DNA of 64,000 nt, taken from the NCBI GenBank assembly GCA_947243855.1, contig CAMXIK010000017.1, positions 1 through 64,000 of the forward strand. The letters run 5' to 3'. Positions 8,149 through 16,774 of the stretch are shown here, piece after piece. This DNA is from an uncultured Lachnospiraceae bacterium. GTDB taxonomy: Bacteria > Bacillota > Clostridia > Lachnospirales > Lachnospiraceae. A program made the translations under genes and the position numbers. Position 1 is the stretch's first letter. Each line of letters opens with the position of its first letter. Under the pieces are notes generated by a model. That model searched no databases. It saw nothing but the letters and a program-made list of their open reading frames with translations, and was not told the origin of the DNA.

Positions 8149-8307
8149 TTAGAATTTTTTCAGCTTACTGAGAGCTTCTGGTTTTTTCGGGTCGTGGAAA
8201 AACCACATGCATAATGAGTTCGCGCCGGCATAGGCGGAAGCCAGAGCGGCGCGTTCCAATACTTTTAAGCTTCGATTAGGTGTTTTTGAATGATTTTGTT
8301 CTTTCAT
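8149..8307 (-). CDS. agrD: AgrD-like cyclic lactone autoinducer precursor
   Basis: A 52-residue peptide. An amphipathic start (SLKVLERAALASAYAGANS) is followed by the core region NSLCMWFFHD and an acidic/charged tail PKKPEALSKLKKF. The single cysteine followed by aromatic residues and the PKxP tail match the cyclic-lactone autoinducer family of Clostridia; the cysteine would form the thiolactone after AgrB cleavage. The start ATG at 8307 has GGAGG 9 nt upstream, which is better than the longer frame opening at 8352. It is downstream of agrC, an order differing from the staphylococcal agrBDCA operon. Confidence 0.9.
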   Translation of the reverse strand: MKEQNHSKTPNRSLKVLERAALASAYAGANSLCMWFFHDPKKPEALSKLKKF

Positions 8308-8399
8308 AGCGATTGTTCCTCCATTCATAAAATAATTAGTGAGGTGATACAATCTAAACTATACTTCAAATTAAGGCAAAAAAAAGTATAATGTCAAAA

Positions 8400-9701
8400 T
8401 TACGACTTTTCATGTAAAAAATCCCTTGAATAGAGACTGGTGAATGTGTGGAATCTTTCTTTTTCATAGAAAATGTTGATGTGTCCGGCATATTTTGTTG
8501 CAATACGTTCGACAGACATTAATCCGATTCCGTGATCTCCGGTTTTGCTGCTGCGGATTTTTCCTTGTTCATCTATAGTGATCTGTCCCGTGTAGGGATT
8601 CTCTGTGGTAATATGAAGGACCCCTTTTGCCAGTCGGATCGTAAGACTGATCCATTTGTCCTGTTCCTTTGGTAGTCTTCGAACCGCTTCCAAAGCATTG
8701 TCTAGTAGATTTTCGAGAATGACGCACAGATCTGTACTTTCTACAAAAAGTTCTGTAGGCACGTCTAGACAGCACTCTACCCGAATTCCCTCGGAAAGGG
8801 CAGCGTCGCTCTTATAGTTGATCAGTGCATCTAACGCTATGTTTCCCGTTTCTGCTATGCTGTGTCTATTTATACTGTTTTTCTCAAGCATTTTTTCGAT
8901 TTCCAATTCTGCCTCTTGTATCCGCTCCTCTTTTAGGAGTGCACCTAAGGCAATTAGATGTCCTTTTAGATCATGTCGTAAGATACGGGTTTGGCGATAA
9001 GCTTCCTCCCGTTCTTCTGCCTGCCGTATACAGAGGGCGATTTCTTTTTCATATGTCCGGTTCTGCCTTTCCACAAGGGCATGTACACTCATTTTTTCAT
9101 AAATATCAAATATTACATAGTTAACTATGATCATAAGGATAGATACAAAGGCAAAAAGGAGATTTTTCCATTTACCGAGGGTCAGTACATAGGCACTGCA
9201 AATGGTTAAAATGGAGGAGATTGGGATAAGGGCAAGTTCGATCCAGTATCGAAAAGGAAGCGGAATGCCGCTGTTTTGTTTTCGCAAACGCTTGTATGTT
9301 TGTACAATGATGTACATGGCGATTTTGGAAATAAGATTCCCTGTGATGAAGAAGTGTTCCCCATCTGTTCCAGCTGTTAGCAGAAAGCCGCGGGTAAGGG
9401 CTTCAACGGCCATCCATGAAGCACCCAAGACGCAAGATTGAAATAGAGCCGCTTTTATGCCAATGCCAGAGAAAAATTGGATTAACGTCATTAACAGAAA
9501 ATTCGCAGAGAGAGGAAGCAATGGATTATATTCTGATTGGGAGAATGTGATGTAATACTGTAGGAGAAGATATAAAATCCATGCAATATGATAGCATATT
9601 TTATGGCGTACACCATCTTTTGGGAAGGAAGCCAAATAAATACGCACAATTTGTGCAGCAAAGAGCACCATTAGCGCATTAAGAAATACGTGATTGTTCA
9701 T
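8400..9701 (-). CDS. AgrC-like GHKL sensor histidine kinase
   Basis: 433 residues. The N-terminal 200 residues hold about six hydrophobic segments, as in AgrC peptide receptors. The kinase part has the H-box ILRHDLKGHLIALG, the N-box VILENLLDNALEAV and a G-box GDHGIGLMSVERI, typical of the HPK10/GHKL class without a HisKA domain. It should sense the AgrD-derived peptide and phosphorylate the LytTR regulator at 6882-7622. AAGGGG is 7 nt before the ATG. Transcription starts in control region copy B. Confidence 0.9.
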   Translation of the reverse strand: MNNHVFLNALMVLFAAQIVRIYLASFPKDGVRHKICYHIAWILYLLLQYYITFSQSEYNPLLPLSANFLLMTLIQFFSGIGIKAALFQSCVLGASWMAVEALTRGFLLTAGTDGEHFFITGNLISKIAMYIIVQTYKRLRKQNSGIPLPFRYWIELALIPISSILTICSAYVLTLGKWKNLLFAFVSILMIIVNYVIFDIYEKMSVHALVERQNRTYEKEIALCIRQAEEREEAYRQTRILRHDLKGHLIALGALLKEERIQEAELEIEKMLEKNSINRHSIAETGNIALDALINYKSDAALSEGIRVECCLDVPTELFVESTDLCVILENLLDNALEAVRRLPKEQDKWISLTIRLAKGVLHITTENPYTGQITIDEQGKIRSSKTGDHGIGLMSVERIATKYAGHINIFYEKERFHTFTSLYSRDFLHEKS

Positions 9702-9743
9702 TTTTATCCCCTTTTACTATGGACAAGGTGTAAAATTCTAACC

Positions 9744-9845
9744 CCTTTTAATCCAACATAGCATTAATTTTATGGATAAATGGTGAAAAGGTGGGACTAA
9801 TATCGGTCCTATCAGGGAAATACAACAAAATGGTGTAAGAAATTT
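9744..9845. repeat. agr control region copy B (with inverted repeat 9794-9809)
   Basis: Second copy of the region at 7921-8021. It holds the dyad GGACTAATATCGGTCC (9794-9809). The minus strand shows TTGTTG (9828-9823), 17 bp, CGATAT (9805-9800) facing agrC. It also lies just upstream of the + strand TATACT (9850-9855) that faces agrB, so one site could serve both directions. Confidence 0.8.
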
Positions 9846-9904
9846 GTGTTATACTATATATAGAATAATTAATTTTAGCAAGAAGGGAGAGTAATGGACA
9901 AGCG

Positions 9905-10444
9905 ATGGAGAAGATAGCTGAGAGGCTGGCAAAGAAATTACTCAGGGAAAATCTGATAAATGAGTCCATGGTGGGAATCTATCAGTATGGCATTGTGAGA
10001 ATGCTTGAAATAGGCGGGGCGGTTCTTACTGGTTTTGTGATATGCCTCAGCATGGGGATGTTAAAGGAAGGGATCGTTTTCTCTCTCTTCTTTATTCCCT
10101 TGCGATCTTATCTGGGCGGATTTCATATGGAGAAATACTGGCAGTGCTACATTATGTCGAGTTTTACCCTGATTGCTGTGCTGGTGATCACCAAATATGT
10201 TTCTCTTGATATGCGGGTGTCCGTCGGCTTAATTGTTGCAGCTTCGGCGGGGATTGGATTGGAGGCGGCATGGGAGAGAAAAAGAGGGGAAAATAAAGCA
10301 TATGCTTTCGTTGTCTGGGCGGTTTTGGTTTTACTGCTGGCGGTAATGGGATTTTGTGTGGCGCGGGGGCAGGCATCCATGCTTGTCTTGTTGTGCTGTG
10401 TTACGGTTATTGTGCTGGTCAGCAAGGCGGCAGAGCAGAGTTAG
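9905..10444 (+). CDS. agrB: AgrB-like autoinducer-processing membrane endopeptidase
   Basis: 179 residues with four to five hydrophobic segments and the AgrB signature FFIPLRSYLGGFHMEKYWQC. The GGFH histidine and a downstream cysteine (YWQCYI) fit the catalytic pair. It would cleave AgrD and form the thiolactone. The good RBS AAGGGAG (9884-9889) is placed for an overlapping 7-codon ATG frame at 9894 rather than for ATG 9905, so translation may be coupled to a tiny upstream frame. The gene is divergent from agrC. Confidence 0.9.
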   Translation: MEKIAERLAKKLLRENLINESMVGIYQYGIVRMLEIGGAVLTGFVICLSMGMLKEGIVFSLFFIPLRSYLGGFHMEKYWQCYIMSSFTLIAVLVITKYVSLDMRVSVGLIVAASAGIGLEAAWERKRGENKAYAFVVWAVLVLLLAVMGFCVARGQASMLVLLCCVTVIVLVSKAAEQS

Positions 10445-10588
10445 CGTAATTTTTACATAAAACGCCGTTATTTTTACATGATAGACTTTTTTTGGTGAAA
10501 ATGCAGTATATTTTAGGTATAAGTCGGGAAATGGCGCGGGCAAAGATGCAGGATGGGTGTCGGATTGGGAAAATTTTTGCGGAATAGG

Positions 10589-10616
10589 GTGACATTTTGG
10601 AAATGTGTGGTATAAT
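10589..10616 (+). promoter_or_regulatory. promoter of the SIR2-HerA operon
   Basis: GTGACA (10589-10594), 16 bp, then TATAAT (10611-10616) preceded by TGG. This leaves a leader of about 90 nt before the SIR2 gene. The rest of the gap 10445-10588 shows no gene. Confidence 0.65.
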
Positions 10617-10711
10617 GGAAGTGGATTTGTAGTCGTATTAATAATGAGTTAGATATTGTATACAAACGGTAACACTAAATTTGTAGTAGATAAGGATGAA
10701 CATAAGAGAAT

Positions 10712-11773
10712 ATGGATGCCGAATATTTAGAGATACAGTCAGATCAGTTTGATGGGATAGTAGAGGACATTAAGCAAAGGAACCTTTCAAGAAATAATAT
10801 GCCAAAGCTTATTGTAGGAACAGGCCTTTCGGTCACATATGGCGTTCCGGGGATGAAAGAATTAGCAGGGCATTTGGAAAAGGAAATTAACAAATCATCT
10901 TCAAACGAACTGAAGACGATTTGGAAGAAACATTATAATGATATATTAAAGAATGGATTAGAGGACGGATTAGCTAGTCTTATTCCAACGGAAAATATTT
11001 TAGTGGATGCAATTAAGCCAATAACTGCGAGATATGTTTTGGAAAGCGAAGAGAAGCTGCATAAAACGATACTAGAAGAAAATACAGGCTTTTGCAGGCT
11101 GTTGAATTATTTGAGCGGAACGGTAAGCGTTGATAAGCGATTGATTGATATTATGACCCCAAACTACGACCGAATTATTGAGATTGTATGCGATCAATTG
11201 GGGATTGGCGTTATTACCGGGTTTAGTGGAAGCCTATATGGGAAATTTAATCAAAATTTATTAAGAAGGCCAACAGAATTGTATAACTGTAGGAAGCGTG
11301 CATGGGTTAGGCTTTTTAAACCTCATGGTTCCATTAACTGGATTAATGAAGATGAAAATGAGTATTTGACAAATGATTATGAGATTTTAAAAGAAAAAGC
11401 GGAATATATAGAAATTGTCACTCCGGGAAGCTCAAAGTATAAGGTAGGAATGACAAACAATACATTTCGGTGTATGAGAGAAGAATTTAATGAATTGTTG
11501 AATCCACAGGACAATTATTCTCTTTTGACATACGGATATGGGTTTAATGACGATCATTTTAATACGGTATTGTTTGAAAGCTTCCAGAAAAATGTCCTAA
11601 TTTTAGCTAGAGATGTAAAACAAGAGATAATCGACAAGGCGTTGGATAGAAAAAACATTACAATATTCTATCATGAGAAAGATAAGGAATGTATGATTTA
11701 TAAATCAAAAAAATATAAAATAGATTTACCAGTGTGGGATATCAATTGCTTTGCTGATTTATTTATCGCATAG
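10712..11773 (+). CDS. SIR2-domain protein of a SIR2-HerA defence system
   Basis: 353 residues of the SIR2_2/SIR2-like type: LIVGTGLSVTYGVPGMKELA near the N-terminus is the NAD-binding start (GTGxS), IDIMTPNYDRIIE provides the TxNYD motif and RLFKPHGSINW the KPHGS motif with the catalytic-type histidine. YGYGFNDDHFN is the later nucleotide-binding loop. In bacterial defence systems this domain hydrolyses NAD+ to stop phage replication. It is 12 nt upstream of a HerA ATPase; the two together match the described SIR2-HerA pair. It is AT-rich compared with chromosome genes at 21-34 kb. Confidence 0.9.
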   Translation: MDAEYLEIQSDQFDGIVEDIKQRNLSRNNMPKLIVGTGLSVTYGVPGMKELAGHLEKEINKSSSNELKTIWKKHYNDILKNGLEDGLASLIPTENILVDAIKPITARYVLESEEKLHKTILEENTGFCRLLNYLSGTVSVDKRLIDIMTPNYDRIIEIVCDQLGIGVITGFSGSLYGKFNQNLLRRPTELYNCRKRAWVRLFKPHGSINWINEDENEYLTNDYEILKEKAEYIEIVTPGSSKYKVGMTNNTFRCMREEFNELLNPQDNYSLLTYGYGFNDDHFNTVLFESFQKNVLILARDVKQEIIDKALDRKNITIFYHEKDKECMIYKSKKYKIDLPVWDINCFADLFIA

Positions 11774-11785
11774 AGGGCGGAAGTC

Positions 11786-13522
11786 ATGGCAGAAAAGAAT
11801 ATGAATGAATTCTTAATGGACACAAACCGTATTGGTATAGTAGAAAGCGTCGATACCAGAAAAATTGTGGTAAGTGTTGAAAATGAAGATGTTTTGAATA
11901 CGCTAAAGATCAATGATATTGTCATCTTAGCTGGAAGCAATGCGGATGAAAAACTCATAGGAATTCTGACTAAGGTGACAAAAAAGAGGATTGATATCGA
12001 CGAAATGGACGAGGAAGAGGATCAGCTTTCTTCTAATAATTGCTGTGTCATTAACTTGGTTGGAAGCTTTTATAATAAGTTTGGGGCTGGAAAAGAAAAT
12101 AAGTTTAAAAGGGCAATTAATACATATCCGGAAATTAATAGTGCAGTATATCAGGCTAATCAATCTGCAATGCAGATGTTAATGAATGCAATAAGCAGTA
12201 AAGCAACAGATAGTAAAAGTCTGGAGATTGGACATTTTGCCAGCAATAGAGATGTAGCGGCTATATTAGACGGTAATCGTTTCTTTCAAAGACATGCATG
12301 TATTGTTGGAAGTACTGGAAGTGGAAAATCTTATACTGTTGCGGGTATATTAGAGAAAGCAGATCAGTTATCTCACGCTAACATGATTGTTTTTGATTTG
12401 CACGGAGAGTATAATGAGCTATCCTATGCAGACCAGATAAAAATTTGCGATGAACCGGGTGGATTACATATTCCACTATGGTTTTTCAACTATGAGGAAA
12501 TTCATTCTTTGTTTGTAGAATCGTCTGAAGGAACGTCGACTAACCAGAGAGCAGCCGTAATTAATTATATTTTACAAGAAAAAAAGAAATATATTATAAA
12601 TAATATGAGCAGTGTCTCTGAGGAAATAGTTACAGCAGATACACCGGTTCCTTTTTCAGCAAAAGGATTAATAAAGTATTTAGAGGAACAGAATATTTTA
12701 GAAAATAAAACAGGTGAAATATATAAAACGGGCGATAACAAAGGAATGGAAAAAACCAAGAAAGGCCAGTATTATGACAAACTGACTAATTTGATCACCA
12801 GATTAAGAACGAAAATGGATGATAAAAAGTATGGTTTTGTATTTAATGAAGCTGATACAATGAAAGCAGATTATCTAAATCAATTTGCGGACAGAATTAT
12901 GGGAAATGACAGCTATAGAGTTAAAGTAATTGATTTATCAGAAGTCCCATCTGATATGCTTGCAATTGTTATTGGTATAGTTACGCGTTTGATATATGAT
13001 ATACAATTTTGGATGACGCCGGCAAAAGACGAAGTACGACATCCTTTGGTGTTGGTGTGTGACGAGGCGCACATTTATATGTCAAATGATATGTCAAAAA
13101 TGAAAGCGGTAGAGAAGAAATCGCTTGAAATTTTTGAAAAGATTGCAAAAGAAGGAAGAAAATATGGGATTGGACTTCTTATTGTTTCTCAAAGACCGGC
13201 GGAATTAAATACAACAATTATGTCTCAATGTAATAACATTGTTAGTTTAAAGGTAATCAATGATAGAGATAAATCGGCGGTGGCGGCAATGCTGACAGAT
13301 TCGTTAGTAGGCATTGTAGAAATGCTGCCTAATCTGGATGTAGGGGAATGCGTTGTTGTAGGCGATGCAATTATGCTTCCATCAAAGATCATTCTGGATA
13401 AACCCAAAGAGAAACCTAAAAGTGCGACGATTGACTTTTGGGATAGGTGGTATGATGGGAAACAGACTGTGTTTGATATTGATGCGGCGACATTAAACTT
13501 GATAAAGCAGTCGAGGGGATAG
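11786..13522 (+). CDS. herA: HerA/DUF87 ATPase of the SIR2-HerA system
   Basis: 578 residues. An N-terminal HAS-barrel-like beta domain (IGIVESVDTRKIVVSVENED) is followed by Walker A CIVGSTGSGKSYTVAGILEK (about residues 172-190), Walker B HPLVLVCDEAHIYM (about 419-432) and a sensor/arginine region ISQRPAEL-type IVSQRPAELNTTIMSQC. This is the hexameric HerA/FtsK-like ATPase. In SIR2-HerA systems the ATPase oligomer assembles SIR2 around it and gates NADase or nuclease activity. RBS GAGGGCGG precedes the ATG by about 7 nt. Confidence 0.9.
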   Translation: MAEKNMNEFLMDTNRIGIVESVDTRKIVVSVENEDVLNTLKINDIVILAGSNADEKLIGILTKVTKKRIDIDEMDEEEDQLSSNNCCVINLVGSFYNKFGAGKENKFKRAINTYPEINSAVYQANQSAMQMLMNAISSKATDSKSLEIGHFASNRDVAAILDGNRFFQRHACIVGSTGSGKSYTVAGILEKADQLSHANMIVFDLHGEYNELSYADQIKICDEPGGLHIPLWFFNYEEIHSLFVESSEGTSTNQRAAVINYILQEKKKYIINNMSSVSEEIVTADTPVPFSAKGLIKYLEEQNILENKTGEIYKTGDNKGMEKTKKGQYYDKLTNLITRLRTKMDDKKYGFVFNEADTMKADYLNQFADRIMGNDSYRVKVIDLSEVPSDMLAIVIGIVTRLIYDIQFWMTPAKDEVRHPLVLVCDEAHIYMSNDMSKMKAVEKKSLEIFEKIAKEGRKYGIGLLIVSQRPAELNTTIMSQCNNIVSLKVINDRDKSAVAAMLTDSLVGIVEMLPNLDVGECVVVGDAIMLPSKIILDKPKEKPKSATIDFWDRWYDGKQTVFDIDAATLNLIKQSRG

Positions 13523-13539
13523 AGTGTAAATAGGATAAA

Positions 13540-13563
13540 GGATAATTAAATGTTATCCGTTGA
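13540..13563 (+). repeat. 24-nt leader element, copy 1 (ahead of the STAND gene)
   Basis: The sequence begins GGATAATTAAATGTTATCC (a 6-bp hairpin with a 7-nt loop) and continues GTTGA. An identical 24-nt copy lies on the minus strand at 19233-19210. Each copy reads towards its gene and ends 28 and 32 nt before the start codon. Confidence 0.85.
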
Positions 13564-13591
13564 AATAAATAGTGTTTAATAAGGATTAATT

Positions 13592-16500
13592 ATGGAACAT
13601 ACTATGGATTGGTCAAAAATTAACGATGCAATATTTGAAGAAATAGCTTGCGCCTATGCAAGGGATGTTTATGATAAATATACATGGATTCCAACAGGAA
13701 AGTCTTGGGATGGCAATAAGGACGCATTTTTTAGTGATAAAATAGAGTCTATCAATTATTTATATAAAGGATGGTGTGAAGCAAAATATACTCAAAATCC
13801 ACAAAGTAGTATTCCGAAATCTCATATGGATTCAACACTGGTTTCTGGCATTTTGGATGGAAAAGTAATTTTTATTCTTTTTATTACAAATGGAAAAATA
13901 ACTACTGATTTTATACAACGTGCAACATCTATATTAAAGCCACATAATATAGATATAAAGTTTGTAGAAGGTACAGTTCTAACTAATTGGATAAAAAATA
14001 ACGATATAATACGAGATAAATATTTTGGAAATATCATTTGGGATGAAAGTATTCAATCATTAGAATTGGAAATTAAAGATGTTTGTATACTTGATGCCAT
14101 AATGTCTGCCCCCTCTTTAGTTACACCTATCCTAAAATTAAAAGTTGATAAGGAATATTTTTTCTATATTAACTTGTATAGTAACCAGCAAAAAACTGTC
14201 AATATAGAACTTAATAGTGATGCCATAAAAAAAATATCTCCTTTGCATGAAGAGTATGAAATATCTCCTGGTTACAATTCTTTTTTGGTACGTTATCTTG
14301 CAAAATATCCGTTTAACGGAAGGGTGAAAATATCTATATCTATTGATGAAGAACTTGTGTTAAATCAAGAAATCTTAGATTTATTAATTGAAGAAGATGA
14401 TTTGCTACCTATTGTATACACCCAACAACAAACTACTCTTCTGGAAATACACAATTGTATTAATGATACATTTACGAATAATATGCTATTACATATTTAC
14501 GGAAGTGGTGGAAATGGTAAAAGTTTTTTGATTCAACAGTTAATGGAAAACATTTCTTCCAAATATAATCAAATACTTTTAATCAAATTTTCTGAGAAAG
14601 AAGCTGAAAACGCAAGTTCTTTATGTAAAATAATTTTATTTGTCAATTTCGGATTTTTATATGATTTATCAGAAGAGGCTTTTTTGACACTTATCAAAAA
14701 CTATACTAACTTTTCTACAGACATCTTTATAGAATTACGGGAGGGCACGAAAGATCAGATAACAGCACTAAACATTGTACAAAAAATTATAACATTATTG
14801 CAGTCAAACGCTTATTCCTTATTTCCAAATGCTAATAATATGGTGCGACGTAATACATCTTTTATTATTTTAGATGATATACAAAAAGTAAATAATAATC
14901 ATTCTTTTTTATGTAAAGAGATTATAAGTGAGTTTGTGGAAAAATCATTTTCTCAAATACTTATTGTATGTAACAGACCTAATGAATTTTATGATATAGA
15001 ATTAGAACAAATTGTAAAAGAAAAAAGAGTAGGAAAATGGGAATTGACTGGTATATCGGTTCCGGATATATATTCTAGTATTAGCAATAATTTTAATCAA
15101 GATATTGCTAAACTTATAAAACTATTTCCTTCGCCTGTAAGTGTATTACATTTAGAGTTGCTCATTAAAAATCTAAATAAAAAGAATATCATTCGTGCTT
15201 CAAAAGAAAAGAAAGGTACTATTTTTTCTGATGCCTATAATGAAACAAACATATTAAATTACCAATTTGCAGTGAATAAAGTGAGAAAATGTAGATATTT
15301 AAATATTTTATACATTGTTTATAAAATTGAATCAGGTGTTCCGGCTATGTTATTGCAAGACTTTTATAATAATCAATACATTACCGCCAGTAAATCCTTT
15401 TTTCAGGACAGTTTAATAAAAGAAGAGAATGCTGTCCTGAGACCATTTCATGATATCTATTTATATGCTTTTCAACAAATAGAATTTGATGTTAGCTATA
15501 TGGAAGAATTAAATCAATTCTTACAATTTTGCATAAATAAAGAAATAAATAATCCTGTACTACTTAGTAATATGCTTTCTATTCTTATTGAAAAGAATAA
15601 TGCATTAAGAGTAAATTATTTGGATCTAGCTAGACAGATATGTGCTGATTATTATTCTAAGAGTGAATATATTGCAGCCAAAAATTTGGCATTAACTCTT
15701 TTACCAGATTTAGTTACTACATCATATTCTGCTTATACGTTTAAGGATTTAGAACTTTTATATATTTTTGCTCAATCGGAAAAATATTCTAAAACTCATG
15801 TTGGATCAACAAAATATCTGCAATTGATTGCGGATATTGGAGAGGTTATTTCACTAAACTCTATAGAAAAAGGAGTTGTACAAGAAGCTCATTCAGAGCT
15901 TATTACTAACTATTTATATGCGATTGATTATTCTAATTTTGAGAAAGAATTAAAATACTTTGAGAATAATTTGAAAAACAAAACTGAAATAGATTCGTCT
16001 GAACATAAAGTAAATGCCTACTTAAATTTTTTAAATAGGAAAATTTTATATACATTTTTTATTGACTCATCTGCTTTAGAGGAAGCATATAAAAAAGCAA
16101 ATAGTGAAAGTATTAGATTAATGCGGGATGATTATCAAGCTTATTCCGACATGGATTACGCGAAAATATTATTATATTCGGATCAAGAAAGAGCCTTAAA
16201 TCTTTTAAAAAAATCATTACCTGTGTTTGAAAAATATGCTAAATGTGAAAAACGTAAAGTCGATTGCAAGGCAGAAATTATTTTTGCAGAATATTTACTT
16301 TATAATAACTCGTACGATGACCTTTATACTTTGCAAAAAAATGCTTATGACAATAAATTTATGCATGTATATGCAAGAATTACATTAATTTTGCTAACAT
16401 TAGAATTAATAAATTCTGAGGAAACAAATATTATTGAAGCTAAATTGACCAAATTACTTATTGAATACAATGATTTAAATGGAACCAATAGATTAGGACT

Positions 16501-16726
16501 TTTTACAAATCAGTTGTTCACAGCTATTTACTATAAAGAGGGTGATTACCAGAAACAATGTAAATATGCAAAAAAACAGCAGATGGTAGCAGAAAAGTTA
16601 TCTGAAGAATATTTAGAAGTTCCACTTCATAACCAGTTAAAATTAGGATCTAATAAAATCGTTTGGAAATACAAAGGTGAACAGGCTGACAATAATGTTT
16701 TATGGTTAGATCCAAAAATATGGTAA
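13592..16726 (+). CDS. PD-(D/E)XK nuclease-STAND NTPase, Avs-like defence protein
   Basis: 1044 residues, strongly AT-rich. The N-terminal 150 residues look like an Mrr/restriction-endonuclease fold: SWDGNKDAFFSDK then YKGWCEAKYTQNP (acidic residue followed by E-x-K) and VIFILFITNGKIT. Around residue 300 is a P-loop LLHIYGSGGNGKSFLIQQL and near 421 a Walker B FIILDDIQKV. The last 450 residues are helical, repeat-like (TPR type) and low in recognisable motifs. This three-part build (effector, STAND NTPase, sensor repeats) is that of antiviral STAND proteins, where repeats recognise a phage protein and the nuclease is unleashed. The start is 69 nt after herA, so it may be co-transcribed or use the leader element. 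Confidence 0.75.
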   Translation: MEHTMDWSKINDAIFEEIACAYARDVYDKYTWIPTGKSWDGNKDAFFSDKIESINYLYKGWCEAKYTQNPQSSIPKSHMDSTLVSGILDGKVIFILFITNGKITTDFIQRATSILKPHNIDIKFVEGTVLTNWIKNNDIIRDKYFGNIIWDESIQSLELEIKDVCILDAIMSAPSLVTPILKLKVDKEYFFYINLYSNQQKTVNIELNSDAIKKISPLHEEYEISPGYNSFLVRYLAKYPFNGRVKISISIDEELVLNQEILDLLIEEDDLLPIVYTQQQTTLLEIHNCINDTFTNNMLLHIYGSGGNGKSFLIQQLMENISSKYNQILLIKFSEKEAENASSLCKIILFVNFGFLYDLSEEAFLTLIKNYTNFSTDIFIELREGTKDQITALNIVQKIITLLQSNAYSLFPNANNMVRRNTSFIILDDIQKVNNNHSFLCKEIISEFVEKSFSQILIVCNRPNEFYDIELEQIVKEKRVGKWELTGISVPDIYSSISNNFNQDIAKLIKLFPSPVSVLHLELLIKNLNKKNIIRASKEKKGTIFSDAYNETNILNYQFAVNKVRKCRYLNILYIVYKIESGVPAMLLQDFYNNQYITASKSFFQDSLIKEENAVLRPFHDIYLYAFQQIEFDVSYMEELNQFLQFCINKEINNPVLLSNMLSILIEKNNALRVNYLDLARQICADYYSKSEYIAAKNLALTLLPDLVTTSYSAYTFKDLELLYIFAQSEKYSKTHVGSTKYLQLIADIGEVISLNSIEKGVVQEAHSELITNYLYAIDYSNFEKELKYFENNLKNKTEIDSSEHKVNAYLNFLNRKILYTFFIDSSALEEAYKKANSESIRLMRDDYQAYSDMDYAKILLYSDQERALNLLKKSLPVFEKYAKCEKRKVDCKAEIIFAEYLLYNNSYDDLYTLQKNAYDNKFMHVYARITLILLTLELINSEETNIIEAKLTKLLIEYNDLNGTNRLGLFTNQLFTAIYYKEGDYQKQCKYAKKQQMVAEKLSEEYLEVPLHNQLKLGSNKIVWKYKGEQADNNVLWLDPKIW

Positions 16727-16739
16727 CTATAATGATAAA

Positions 16740-16770
16740 AGAGCAGAGAAAGTTTTTTCTTCTCTGCTTT
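16740..16770. terminator. bidirectional terminator
   Basis: An 11-bp stem (16740-16750 with 16760-16770) including AGCAGAGA/TCTCTGCT with a T-rich loop separates the STAND gene from the convergent glycan cassette. Confidence 0.8.
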
Positions 16771-16774
16771 ATAG

